From Cytophagales bacterium (GTDB taxonomy: Bacteria > Bacteroidota > Bacteroidia > Cytophagales > VRUD01), in the NCBI GenBank assembly GCA_019456305.1, contig VRUD01000006.1, forward strand, positions 17,350 to 81,349: 64,000 bases of DNA, written 5' to 3'. The translations under genes and the position numbers were made by a program. Shown one piece after another: positions 1-7,435 of the stretch; position 1 is the stretch's first letter, and every line of letters starts with the position of its first letter. The notes under the pieces are model-generated. The model searched no databases. It was not told where the DNA came from and worked only from the letters and a program-made list of their open reading frames with translations.

Positions 1-1
1 T

Positions 2-676
2 ATCATTGGCCATCCTAAGTATGCCAAAGAGCTCTTTCGGGCGATTGCCCACCTGAATATAAAATGGGTAGGGCAGGCATCCGTCTCTTTTGTAAAAGAT
101 ACAGAGCTTATGAAATTGGCAAGAGAAAGCGGCTGCGGGGGGCTTTTCTTTGGCGTGGAATCTGTTTCCACAACTCAGTTGAAGAAGATGAGAAAAAGCA
201 TAAAAGATATATCTGATATTGAAGAGGCAATTAAAAGAGTAAAAGACCTGGGCATTCACTTCCATGCCTCCATGGTCTTTGGATTTGATGACGATACTGA
301 GGCCATCTTTGACGAGACCCTGGAATTTCTTATGAGGAATAAAATAGGAACCGGTTCATACAATGTTCTAACCCCGTATCCCGGTACACAGATATACAAA
401 CGGTTTAAAAAAGAAAGGCGGCTTCTTACCGAAAACTGGAAATATTATGACCACAATACAGTCGTGTTTAAACCCAAAAACATGACTCCTATGCAACTTG
501 CCGAAGGCCATCTTAAAATGAGGCAGGAACTTTACAGGTTTAGCTCTATAGCAGAAAGATTTCCGGGGAATTTAAGCCACCCATTACTTTACTTAGCAAT
601 GAATTTTGGTGGCAGAGCTGCTAATAAGAAATTAGCAAATGGTTTGTATAAGAGAATGGAGGAGATACTGATTTGA
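2..676 (+). CDS. B12-binding-type radical SAM protein, C-terminal part
   Basis: The frame is open from the left edge, so the start and probably the N-terminal cobalamin-binding and CxxxCxxC regions lie outside the window. What remains is the second half of a radical SAM TIM barrel, with the segments WVGQASVSF, GLFFGVES and SMVFGFDDD (residues counted in the visible part), typical of the family that also includes MiaB-like and B12-dependent methyltransferases. The tail after the barrel (WKYYDHNTVVF) is also usual for such proteins. The substrate cannot be told. The gene ends just before an inverted-repeat element and a perfect 50-bp palindrome that can end transcription from both sides. Family assignment is fairly secure; function is open. 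Confidence 0.75.
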   Translation: MIGHPKYAKELFRAIAHLNIKWVGQASVSFVKDTELMKLARESGCGGLFFGVESVSTTQLKKMRKSIKDISDIEEAIKRVKDLGIHFHASMVFGFDDDTEAIFDETLEFLMRNKIGTGSYNVLTPYPGTQIYKRFKKERRLLTENWKYYDHNTVVFKPKNMTPMQLAEGHLKMRQELYRFSSIAERFPGNLSHPLLYLAMNFGGRAANKKLANGLYKRMEEILI

Positions 677-690
677 AATGCCTAAAATAC

Positions 691-777
691 GGCTAAATCT
701 CATTTTGATGTGCTGGGGATTACTTTTATTATTGTAGTATAATTATTTCACGTAGCACATCAAAATGAAATTTAGCC
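691..777. mobile_element. MITE-like element, 87 bp, 24-bp TIRs, 8-bp target duplication
   Basis: The arms at 691-714 and 754-777 are inverted repeats with one mismatch in 24, separated by 39 bp. They begin GGCTAAAT and end ATTTAGCC. The direct repeat TAAAATAC sits immediately outside both arms (683-690 and 778-785), which is what a transposition event with an 8-bp duplication leaves. No coding capacity. It inserted at the edge of the palindrome 781-830. The GGCT...AGCC ends and 8-bp duplication recur in the element at 48935-49230. Confidence 0.75.
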
Positions 778-780
778 TAA

Positions 781-830
781 AATACTTAAAATGCCTATCC
801 CGAGTACTCGGGATAGGCATTTTAAGTATT
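781..830. terminator. Perfect 50-bp palindrome between convergent genes, likely bidirectional terminator
   Basis: Bases 781-805 are exactly the reverse complement of 806-830. The centre is TCCCGAGTACTCGGGA (798-813), a palindrome that recurs in the window. It lies between the ends of the radical SAM gene and the convergent FNR-like gene and has A/T-rich outer arms, so it could end transcripts from both sides. No run of T follows the hairpin beyond the stem itself. Confidence 0.6.
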
Positions 831-833
831 TCT

Positions 834-1556
834 TCAAGGATCATAAACATTAGACGGCCTTATAATTTCCCGGATCTTTTCCAGATCTAAAATTTTGATC
901 TTTTTTTCGATTTTAGTGATCAGACCTTCATTTGCAAAATTGGTTAATTGGCGGATAACCTGTTCAGGAACAGTACCCGCAATGCTGGCTATTTCCTGCC
1001 TTGTTAGACCGGCATTTATTATTGAATTATCTGTAGTACCATATGCTTCTGCTATAAACAGCAAGGCGTCTGCCACCTTTTCTCTCACTGACATCTGGGC
1101 CATATTTCTCAGCCTTTTTTCAATTCTTTTTAGTTCTTCGGCATAGAACATCAGCAGGTGAAACATCAAATCAGGATTAGATCTTAAAATATTGAAAAAA
1201 AACTGATTTTCTATAAAACAAAGGTTGGCGCCTTCTAATGCAACAACTGATATTGAATAAATCAGATGCTCGCCATATCCCCTGTGTCCTACAATATCAC
1301 CTGGTTTGGCGAGCCGGATAATTTGTTCTCTGAACATATCCACGATCCCTTCTTTATAAACTTTTACCTTACCGGAATAAATAAAATAAATACCCATAAC
1401 AGCATTTCCCTCTTGTATTATTTTCTCTCCCTTTTTATATAATAAACAACTTTTATTCGTATCCATTTCAGAATACCATTTAGATGAACAGTATCTGTTT
1501 ATGAAACAGCTCTTGTTAAGACAGGTTTCGCACTTTGGTATATCTGCTATTTTCAT
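834..1556 (-). CDS. Crp/Fnr-family transcriptional regulator with FNR-like cysteine set
   Basis: A cyclic-nucleotide-binding-type sensor domain is followed by a C-terminal winged helix (TRQEIASIAGTVPEQVIRQL). From the start chosen here (ATG 1556), cysteines lie at 9, 12, 17 and 23, with a further one at 113 in ANLCFIEN, the place matching Cys122 of E. coli FNR. This pattern could hold an oxygen-sensitive [4Fe-4S] cluster. The frame continues upstream to 1613, but the extra residues are encoded by the palindromic repeat 1593-1608, so the shorter start is preferred. It ends the nitrate-respiration block and is the natural candidate to bind the TGAT-N4-GTCA boxes at 4389-4400 and 16966-17000. 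The cluster and target sites are inferred; the family is clear. Confidence 0.85.
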   Translation of the reverse strand: MKIADIPKCETCLNKSCFINRYCSSKWYSEMDTNKSCLLYKKGEKIIQEGNAVMGIYFIYSGKVKVYKEGIVDMFREQIIRLAKPGDIVGHRGYGEHLIYSISVVALEGANLCFIENQFFFNILRSNPDLMFHLLMFYAEELKRIEKRLRNMAQMSVREKVADALLFIAEAYGTTDNSIINAGLTRQEIASIAGTVPEQVIRQLTNFANEGLITKIEKKIKILDLEKIREIIRPSNVYDP

Positions 1557-1592
1557 ACCCGATGCTAATATATGAACGCGCATAGAACGTAG

Positions 1593-1608
1593 CCCCGAAT
1601 ACTCGGGG
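1593..1608. repeat. CCCCGAATACTCGGGG repeat (TCCCGAGTACTCGGGA family)
   Basis: A near-perfect palindrome of the same family as 798-813. It lies at the upstream edge of the FNR-like gene and extends that frame N-terminally by about 19 codons. Just upstream, 1628-1651 is a short array of the words TATACGC/TTTGCGC. Confidence 0.7.
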
Positions 1609-1709
1609 TTCAATGCTTTGGCCTTTGTTATACGCTATACGCTTTGCGCTTATATCCAATACTCATTGTATTTACAAAAAAATCATTACCTTCCCTAACC
1701 TACCATTCT

Positions 1710-2432
1710 CTAAGGATTCGTAAACCTGGTTTCCAGGGTAATTGCCTTGGGAAAAAGGATATTATTCTCTAAATGGATATGCCGGTGCAGATCTTCTTCA
1801 AACTCCTTTAATTTGAAATAAGAAACCTGGTAAGTATTGCACGCATAGTCAGGTGGGATATACCCGTTGCTTAACTTTCTGATCTCTTTTATGACCTCTC
1901 CTGCATGGTCATGCTCCAGTTCCATCATTCTTATCGGGTTCTGCACTGTACCGAAGGGAGGATGATCGATTGGGGTACAATTTGTTTCAGCCTCAGCCAA
2001 CTGTTTAATATAAGGAAACAATATACTCTCTTCTTTCATCATGTGTTGATCGAGTTCTTCAGCGATCTCTTTGAACAATTCAGCAATCTGTACCACTTCA
2101 GGGTTGGCATTTCCATGTACTTTTGCAACTTTTTGAGTATATTCCAGCAAAAGTGGTATGTTATCTCTAACATATTTGTGATGCTCATTGACAATATAAT
2201 CAACCAGCAAGTCCATGTTCCAATCCTTGAAATTTATCTGTTCAGGCGGGGGGCTTTTCTGTTCAATCTTACGGAGTTTATCTTTCAGGTCATCGTAATT
2301 AATTTTCTTTTTTTCACAAACTTCTTCCACTGTTCTTTTGCCCCCACAGCAAAAGTCAATACCGAAACTCCTGAAAACTTCGGCTTTGCGGTAATCATTG
2401 GATACCAATTCAGCGATTGTCTTATTGTTCAT
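1710..2432 (-). CDS. ric: Iron-sulfur cluster repair di-iron protein, RIC/ScdA/YtfE family
   Basis: The N-terminal ScdA_N (DUF542) domain is seen at residues 1-60 with the diagnostic FGIDFCCGG (Cys28-Cys29), followed by a hemerythrin-like domain from about residue 80 with His and Glu metal ligands (NEHHKYV, HMMKEESILFPYI, ELEHDHAGE, HRHIHLENNILFP). Family members repair Fe-S clusters damaged by nitric oxide or oxidants, which fits a nitrate-respiring cell producing NO as a by-product. The start at 2432 (MNNKTIAEL) is preferred; the frame opens earlier at 2489, but that would overlap moaA. It follows moaA by 32 bp and is probably in the same transcript as hemerythrin and moaA. Confidence 0.92.
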   Translation of the reverse strand: MNNKTIAELVSNDYRKAEVFRSFGIDFCCGGKRTVEEVCEKKKINYDDLKDKLRKIEQKSPPPEQINFKDWNMDLLVDYIVNEHHKYVRDNIPLLLEYTQKVAKVHGNANPEVVQIAELFKEIAEELDQHMMKEESILFPYIKQLAEAETNCTPIDHPPFGTVQNPIRMMELEHDHAGEVIKEIRKLSNGYIPPDYACNTYQVSYFKLKEFEEDLHRHIHLENNILFPKAITLETRFTNP

Positions 2433-2464
2433 AGTAGTTATTGTATAATTCTGCAAAAAACTCT

Positions 2465-3466
2465 TTAACCGCCAATGGCAGTCATACATCTTCCTCGCTC
2501 ATAATCATGTTTGAAGGCGCGGTCATCCCAAGTATTCGGGGCCTTCAAATCAAATTGTTTCAATCCTCCTCTTTCTTTATATTTACGGGCAATACATTCA
2601 ATGATAATCGGTTTTATATCCTTCCCATTTCTCAATGCTTGCAATAGATCAGCTTCATCATTAGAGAAAAGACAATTCTTTAATTTACCGTCAGCCGTCA
2701 GGCGAATGCGGTTACAGTCATTGCAGAAAGGCGCTGTAACGGAACTGATAACTGCAAAGGTTCCGTCAAACCCTTTTACACGGTAACTTTTAGAAGTGCT
2801 GTTAGGAGCATCCTGTAATTTCTCTATGGTATAAATATCTTTAATCCTGCCGAGCATTTCCTTAAACGGTACAATTTTGTCCCGTTGCCATTGATTCCCG
2901 TTAAAAGGCATGAATTCAATAAAACGTACGTGGATGTTGCTGTTCCTTGTCCACTTTACGAAATCAACTATCTCATTTTCATTCATTCCCTTGATCACCA
3001 CTGTATTAACTTTTACATGAAACCCCTCATTGATAAAAAGGTGGATGTTGGCAAGTGTTTTATAAAAGCAGTCCCTTTTGGTAATTGTCAGGAACTTGTC
3101 CTCATTAAGCGTATCCAAACTTACGTTCACCGATTTAGTACCGGCTTTTTTAAATGTATTGAGGTAGCTATCCAACAGATAGCCATTTGTAGTAATAGCA
3201 AGTTCTACCGGCAGTTTTCCCAATTGTTCAATAATATGAGCAGCATCCTTTCGTACAAGCGGCTCACCACCGGTCAGCCGGATCTTCTTTATACCCAGTT
3301 CGACAAAAACTTTTGCTATTTCAAGTATTTCATCCCGGGTGAGTAATTGATCATGGGGAAGAAAGCAACTATTTTCAGGCATGCAATACACACACTTGAA
3401 ATTGCATTTATCAGTCAGAGAAATGCGCAGATAATCGTGGGGCCTTCCGAATGCGTCCTTTAACAT
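2465..3466 (-). CDS. moaA: GTP 3',8-cyclase MoaA (molybdenum cofactor biosynthesis)
   Basis: Radical SAM enzyme catalysing the first step of molybdopterin synthesis from GTP. The N-terminal cluster motif is CNFKCVYCMP (Cys21, 25, 28), the second cluster uses Cys248, Cys251 and Cys265 (CNDCNRIRLTADGKLKNC), and the protein ends in the GG tail that is required for activity in the family. Length of 333 is normal. NarG needs this cofactor, which explains the position beside the nar genes. An oddity is that residues about 309-314 (near APNTWD) are encoded by a copy of the palindromic repeat at 2527-2541, an in-frame insertion near the C terminus. It lies 11 bp after the hemerythrin gene. Confidence 0.97.
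   Translation of the reverse strand: MLKDAFGRPHDYLRISLTDKCNFKCVYCMPENSCFLPHDQLLTRDEILEIAKVFVELGIKKIRLTGGEPLVRKDAAHIIEQLGKLPVELAITTNGYLLDSYLNTFKKAGTKSVNVSLDTLNEDKFLTITKRDCFYKTLANIHLFINEGFHVKVNTVVIKGMNENEIVDFVKWTRNSNIHVRFIEFMPFNGNQWQRDKIVPFKEMLGRIKDIYTIEKLQDAPNSTSKSYRVKGFDGTFAVISSVTAPFCNDCNRIRLTADGKLKNCLFSNDEADLLQALRNGKDIKPIIIECIARKYKERGGLKQFDLKAPNTWDDRAFKHDYERGRCMTAIGG
2527..2541. repeat. Palindromic repeat copy inside moaA
   Basis: CCCAAGTATTCGGGG, a diverged member of the TCCCGAGTACTCGGGA family. It lies within the coding sequence of moaA and is read in frame. Confidence 0.6.
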
Positions 3467-3477
3467 CTTGAGTATTA

Positions 3478-4167
3478 TTAATAATGATCAAACCGCGGCA
3501 ATTGCTCCTCCATCTCATCAAATTCACTCTGTGTAATATATTTATGTGCAAGCGAGAAGACGATTGTGTCTTCACGGAAAATATGTAAGTGTATCAATTC
3601 TACCAAGGCCTTGCCCTGTTCTATGGCGGCATCCAACACTACAACACGTGATGTATGATCCGGAAGGCGTGCAGCTAATCCAAAAAAGTTAAATGTTACA
3701 GCAGCAAGCTGCAATATTTTACTGTGATCATCTTCCAGCATATCCACAGCAGTTTTATGGAAAAGCCCCTTACTGTGTTCCCCTTTTTCAATGAGTCGTT
3801 TGTTTAATAAGGGAAATAAAATTTTTTCCTCTTTTGTATTGTGATGTAATTTTTTGTTATCCAGTAATTTAAAAAATTCAGCTAATCCGTAGTTAACTTC
3901 TTTATTAATTCCCTTTTTCTGAATTTGTGTCAGTATTTCTTCAAATTCTTTTAATTCATTTGAACATACTTTATGCTCACTCATTAGCTTCTGCAGGAAA
4001 GGAGGCATTTCCTCATACGGCACGGCTTCATCATTGGGTGGTGAATACGCATCAGGCGGATCCATGGGCGAAAATTCTTCCTGCTCCGTTTGCTTTTCAA
4101 CCATCTTTTTCAGAGGATCAATATTGTTGAGATTTTTTAAGTTTGATTTGTCAGGTACATGTTTCAT
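3478..4167 (-). CDS. Hemerythrin-domain protein
   Basis: A 229-residue cytoplasmic protein with no signal peptide. After a Pro-rich, acidic N-terminus of about 60 residues comes a four-helix hemerythrin-like domain. Candidate di-iron ligands are in EHKVCSNELKEFEE, HHNTKEEKILFPLL, LEDDHSKIL and LIHLHIFREDTIVF. Proteins of this type bind O2 or NO or help repair metal centres. It is the first gene of the predicted hemerythrin-moaA-ric transcript. An FNR-like box and a possible -7 element lie upstream at 4359-4400, with a hairpin element inserted between the promoter and the gene. Exact role unknown. Confidence 0.85.
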   Translation of the reverse strand: MKHVPDKSNLKNLNNIDPLKKMVEKQTEQEEFSPMDPPDAYSPPNDEAVPYEEMPPFLQKLMSEHKVCSNELKEFEEILTQIQKKGINKEVNYGLAEFFKLLDNKKLHHNTKEEKILFPLLNKRLIEKGEHSKGLFHKTAVDMLEDDHSKILQLAAVTFNFFGLAARLPDHTSRVVVLDAAIEQGKALVELIHLHIFREDTIVFSLAHKYITQSEFDEMEEQLPRFDHY

Positions 4168-4201
4168 TTTTGAAATATTCGGTTGATTAGTTACAATGAT
4201 T

Positions 4202-4344
4202 GTAACCGTTCACAGTGTCAAAAGACGCAATAAAACTTCTCGCAAAGCCGCAAAGGGTTTAAAGGGCGCAAAGAAAAAAAAATAAAAAAAACTTTGCGTT
4301 CTTTGCGGCTTTGCGAGAAAATAATCTTTACTGTGAACGCTTAC
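4202..4344. mobile_element. MITE-like hairpin element, 143 bp, 15-bp TIRs, 8-bp target duplication
   Basis: Terminal arms GTAACCGTTCACAGT (4202-4216) and ACTGTGAACGCTTAC (4330-4344) match with one mismatch. The direct repeat CAATGATT abuts both ends (4194-4201 and 4345-4352). Inside is a second perfect 19-bp inverted repeat (4237-4255 with 4301-4319) built from CGCAAAG words. It sits between the predicted FNR-controlled promoter and the hemerythrin gene, so the transcript should carry a long hairpin in its leader. Confidence 0.75.
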
Positions 4345-4358
4345 CAATGATTCTTATG

Positions 4359-4400
4359 CAAATATCCACAGCGTCAACTAACAAACTATGATATTCGTCA
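4359..4400 (-). promoter_or_regulatory. FNR-like box and -7-like element for hemerythrin-moaA-ric
   Basis: TGATATTCGTCA (4389-4400) has the same TGAT-N4-GTCA form as the two boxes in front of the cytochrome c gene. On the minus strand a -7-like element GATATTTG (complement of 4359-4366) follows, with about 28 bp between its upstream edge and the centre of the box. The same spacing holds at 16935-16979 and corresponds to a class II activator position near -41. The box overlaps the stop codon of the outer-membrane barrel gene. Inferred from pattern only. Confidence 0.5.
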
Positions 4401-5750
4401 GATTTTGAAGTGAGGGTTCACCACCAGCATCACCCAGCCCCAGTTACTGATCACATTGGTTTTTCCACCTTTTAATGCAACAAGAGAATTGGTCCCAAAC
4501 ATTTGAGAATAACCGGCTTTTAGAACTACGCTTTTGGCAATAATATATCCAGCGGTAAGGTCAATTTCAGTACCCAGACCTACCTTCATTGCAGTATATT
4601 TACCGCTGTTTGCTAACTCCTTACTGTCAAGTATATCGGCAGCAGCAGAGAAAAAATGCAGGTCAGCGCCCAGAAAATACTTATTTGTTTTATATTTTGC
4701 CTTAAAAAAAATATCTTGTAAACCCACACTGCCAATATGGTTCCCAACATAGAAATAATCCATGTAGCCGTTAAATTTATGATTGGTGCCATAGAAAGGG
4801 GTGAATGAGTTGTTAACTTTATTGCTTGTGTCGGTTTGGCTGGTTCCGGATAATAATTCAAAACCGGCAGTTAAAGTCAATTTATCTATAATTTTATAGG
4901 ATACATCTAATTGTAAGTCGTAAGCGCTAATATTTTGCCCTGCACCTTTTCCACCTTTACCCATTTGGTAGTAGAAGGCTCCATTTGCAGCTAACTTATC
5001 TTTTTTATATGAAATCCTCGGGCCTATTGTCTGGCTAAAATTAACTTGATTAGTTGTGTCATAATTTAAAGAATCAATTTGGGTTATTTTTGTTCCCTGC
5101 AAACCATTATTCAAAAACAAAAAGCCTACCTTAGTATTTAAAGAATCAAATGATTTGTGCAGCCATAAAAATTGCATTACTTTATAATTTGCTACGGTAT
5201 AAAAATTGCCTGCAGAAGCAGATTCGTCCTGGTTATAAGCTAACCCTAAATGTGCTTTGATAAAACCGTTATATTTAAACAATGCCAGATCATGGCTTCT
5301 TGCCTGTTGCACCCATCCTACATCTCCAAAAATTCTATGGTCATCATACACCAATTCCTGCCTGCCTGCTTTCAAAGAGAATTTATCAGAAAATAAGACT
5401 TCTGCCCATGCCTGGTGAATTGAGATCAAACCATCTGCGACATTTAATTGCTTTTGACTGCCCCAGGTTCTTACATCCTGGATTGTTATACCAACTTTGA
5501 AATTTTCATCCTTGTAATTTAAATTCAACCTGGTTCTTTGATCGGTAAAGAAGGCAGCATCCTGAGCAGAATCTGCAAGGGCTTTGTAGCCGTGGCGGTA
5601 TTCTGTACGCGGCCTGATCTCACCTGTTAATGTAAACTGCCCATAAGTTGCTGCAACAGGTATTGCCAATATTACAGCAACAATACTTGTTTTGATAAAC
5701 TTTATGAATTTGTTATATGTTATTTGTTTGTTTGTTATAAAGTTTTTCAT
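4398..5750 (-). CDS. Outer-membrane beta-barrel of alginate-export/porin type
   Basis: A 450-residue protein with a signal peptide (SIVAVILAIPVAATYGQ) followed by alternating amphipathic strands. The opening GEIRPRTEYRHGY, the segments TDQRTRLNLNY and KAGRQELVYDDHRIFG, and the aromatic end NPHFKI are typical of the alginate-export-like porin family. The gene lies 9 bp after the NarK gene and in the same direction, so it may carry nitrate or nitrite, or another anion, across the outer membrane during nitrate respiration. That substrate is inferred from context only. Confidence 0.8.
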   Translation of the reverse strand: MKNFITNKQITYNKFIKFIKTSIVAVILAIPVAATYGQFTLTGEIRPRTEYRHGYKALADSAQDAAFFTDQRTRLNLNYKDENFKVGITIQDVRTWGSQKQLNVADGLISIHQAWAEVLFSDKFSLKAGRQELVYDDHRIFGDVGWVQQARSHDLALFKYNGFIKAHLGLAYNQDESASAGNFYTVANYKVMQFLWLHKSFDSLNTKVGFLFLNNGLQGTKITQIDSLNYDTTNQVNFSQTIGPRISYKKDKLAANGAFYYQMGKGGKGAGQNISAYDLQLDVSYKIIDKLTLTAGFELLSGTSQTDTSNKVNNSFTPFYGTNHKFNGYMDYFYVGNHIGSVGLQDIFFKAKYKTNKYFLGADLHFFSAAADILDSKELANSGKYTAMKVGLGTEIDLTAGYIIAKSVVLKAGYSQMFGTNSLVALKGGKTNVISNWGWVMLVVNPHFKI

Positions 5751-5759
5751 AAATTTGTA

Positions 5760-7361
5760 TTAACAATCAATTCCGGAATTTTTTCTATCATAATACCACC
5801 AATTTAATATCAGGCAAATGACATAATACATTGCAAAACCATACAAAGCTAATTCAGGAGTACCGGCCTGTATCTGCTGTCCGAAGACCTTGGGAATAAT
5901 AAAAGCGCCATAAGCAGCAATGGCAGATGTCCAGCCTAGAACAGGTCCTGCTTGTTCTTTACTAAAGATATAGGGTATGCTTCTAAATGTTGATCCATTT
6001 CCAATGCCTGTTGTAATGAACAAGATCATAAAACAGCCAAAAAACGGCCACCAGTACGTTTCGGGGGTTGCACTTTCTTTTGCTTGTAAAACGAAGTAGG
6101 CAACAGCCAGAGCAGCTATTATCTGAGCGCCAGTACTATAAGCGGTAACTCTTGAACCGCTGCCTGTTTTATCTGATAACCAGCCGCCTACCGGGCGAAC
6201 CAATGCTCCTAATGCCGGACCAATAAATACCCAAGCGAGAAAGTTGGGTGCGTTTGGATTAATATAGGTAGGGTCAGCAGAATTTGAGTAAACAAACACA
6301 TCCTGGCAAAGCTTAGGGAATGCTGCAGAGAAACCGATAAAAGAACCAAAGGTCATTGTATAGATTATGGTCATTACCCAGTTATGCTTTTCACTGAAAA
6401 TTGAAAACTGTTTCTTTAAGCTTTCCTTTATCTCTCCGGGAGACAAATATTTCATTAACATAACGGTAAGTATAACAACGACAGGTAATACTATCCACAT
6501 GTTAATACCCAAGCCCACCAACAAATATGCACCGGTAAATGCCGAGATAAGGCCCAACATAATTAAAAATAAGGTTTTACCTATGCCCTGAACTGTACCT
6601 GGAAGTTTGGGTGTACCTGTTACAACATTATTCATCCCGAAAAAGGCAGCGATTGCCGATATTATTAACACCGGAACCCATACCCATCCGGCATTTTGAA
6701 CTCCACTTAATGCTTCCCCTATTATTTTCTTGCCACCCTCTCCAATAGCGCTAAATATGAATATACCAGTAACCCATGGGATGGTTTTTTGCATAATACC
6801 GACACCGAGATTGCCAATTCCTGCATTTAACCCAAGTGATGTACCCTGAACTTTCTTAGGAAAGAAATAACTAATATTACTCATGGAAGATGCAAAGTTT
6901 CCGCCTCCAAAACCTGAAAGCACTGCATATATTGCAAATGTCATATAGGATGTATTTATGTCCTGTAAAGCAAAACCAACACCCATAACCGGCATTATTA
7001 ATAAAGAGGTTGTTACGAAAATAACGTTACGTCCACCCCCAATTGCAATCAGAAATGAGTTAGGAATGCGCAGCGTTGCTCCGGCAAGTCCGGCAATTGC
7101 AGGCAAAGTATAGTACAACGAATTTATCTCTTTTAATTTTTCAGTAATTTGATCGGGACTCATGCCATCCGTGATCATACCAAAGTTATATCCATACTTT
7201 TTTAATTGTGTAGCAATAATGCCCCACATGATCCATACAGCAAATGCTAATAATAATGCAGGAATAGATATCAATAGATTTTTTGTTGCTATTTTTTTTC
7301 CTGTGGATTCCCAGAAGTGTTCATCTTCAACGTCCCATTTTTCAATATTTACTTTAGCCAT
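5760..7361 (-). CDS. narK: NarK-type nitrate/nitrite transporter (MFS, NNP family)
   Basis: A 533-residue MFS protein with about 12 membrane spans. The nitrate/nitrite porter signatures are clear: GFGGGNFASSMSNISYFFPKK in the fifth-span region and GLNAGIGNLGVGIMQ, with an Arg in LRIPNSF. These match the NarK/NarU (NarK2-like) group that exchanges nitrate for nitrite. The loop after the first span (about residues 55-80) is longer than in E. coli NarK. It is the second NarK-type gene downstream of narI and probably works with the different porter encoded by the neighbouring gene, one for import and one for exchange. Confidence 0.93.
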   Translation of the reverse strand: MAKVNIEKWDVEDEHFWESTGKKIATKNLLISIPALLLAFAVWIMWGIIATQLKKYGYNFGMITDGMSPDQITEKLKEINSLYYTLPAIAGLAGATLRIPNSFLIAIGGGRNVIFVTTSLLIMPVMGVGFALQDINTSYMTFAIYAVLSGFGGGNFASSMSNISYFFPKKVQGTSLGLNAGIGNLGVGIMQKTIPWVTGIFIFSAIGEGGKKIIGEALSGVQNAGWVWVPVLIISAIAAFFGMNNVVTGTPKLPGTVQGIGKTLFLIMLGLISAFTGAYLLVGLGINMWIVLPVVVILTVMLMKYLSPGEIKESLKKQFSIFSEKHNWVMTIIYTMTFGSFIGFSAAFPKLCQDVFVYSNSADPTYINPNAPNFLAWVFIGPALGALVRPVGGWLSDKTGSGSRVTAYSTGAQIIAALAVAYFVLQAKESATPETYWWPFFGCFMILFITTGIGNGSTFRSIPYIFSKEQAGPVLGWTSAIAAYGAFIIPKVFGQQIQAGTPELALYGFAMYYVICLILNWWYYDRKNSGIDC

Positions 7362-7395
7362 GATTTTAGTTTTTTGTTGTTAGTTTTTAGTTACA

Positions 7396-7433
7396 AATTT
7401 GTAGAGACGTTGCATGCAACGTCTCTACAAATT
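7396..7433. repeat. Perfect 38-bp palindrome with GTAGAGACG arms
   Basis: The centre is TTGCATGCAA (7410-7419) and the arms carry GTAGAGACG/CGTCTCTAC. It occupies most of the 74-bp gap between the two NarK genes and could act as a processing or attenuation hairpin. The same outer word flanks the hairpin at 54374-54404. GTAGAGACG-type hairpins are widespread in unrelated bacteria (recollection, not searched). Confidence 0.7.
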
Positions 7434-7435
7434 GA

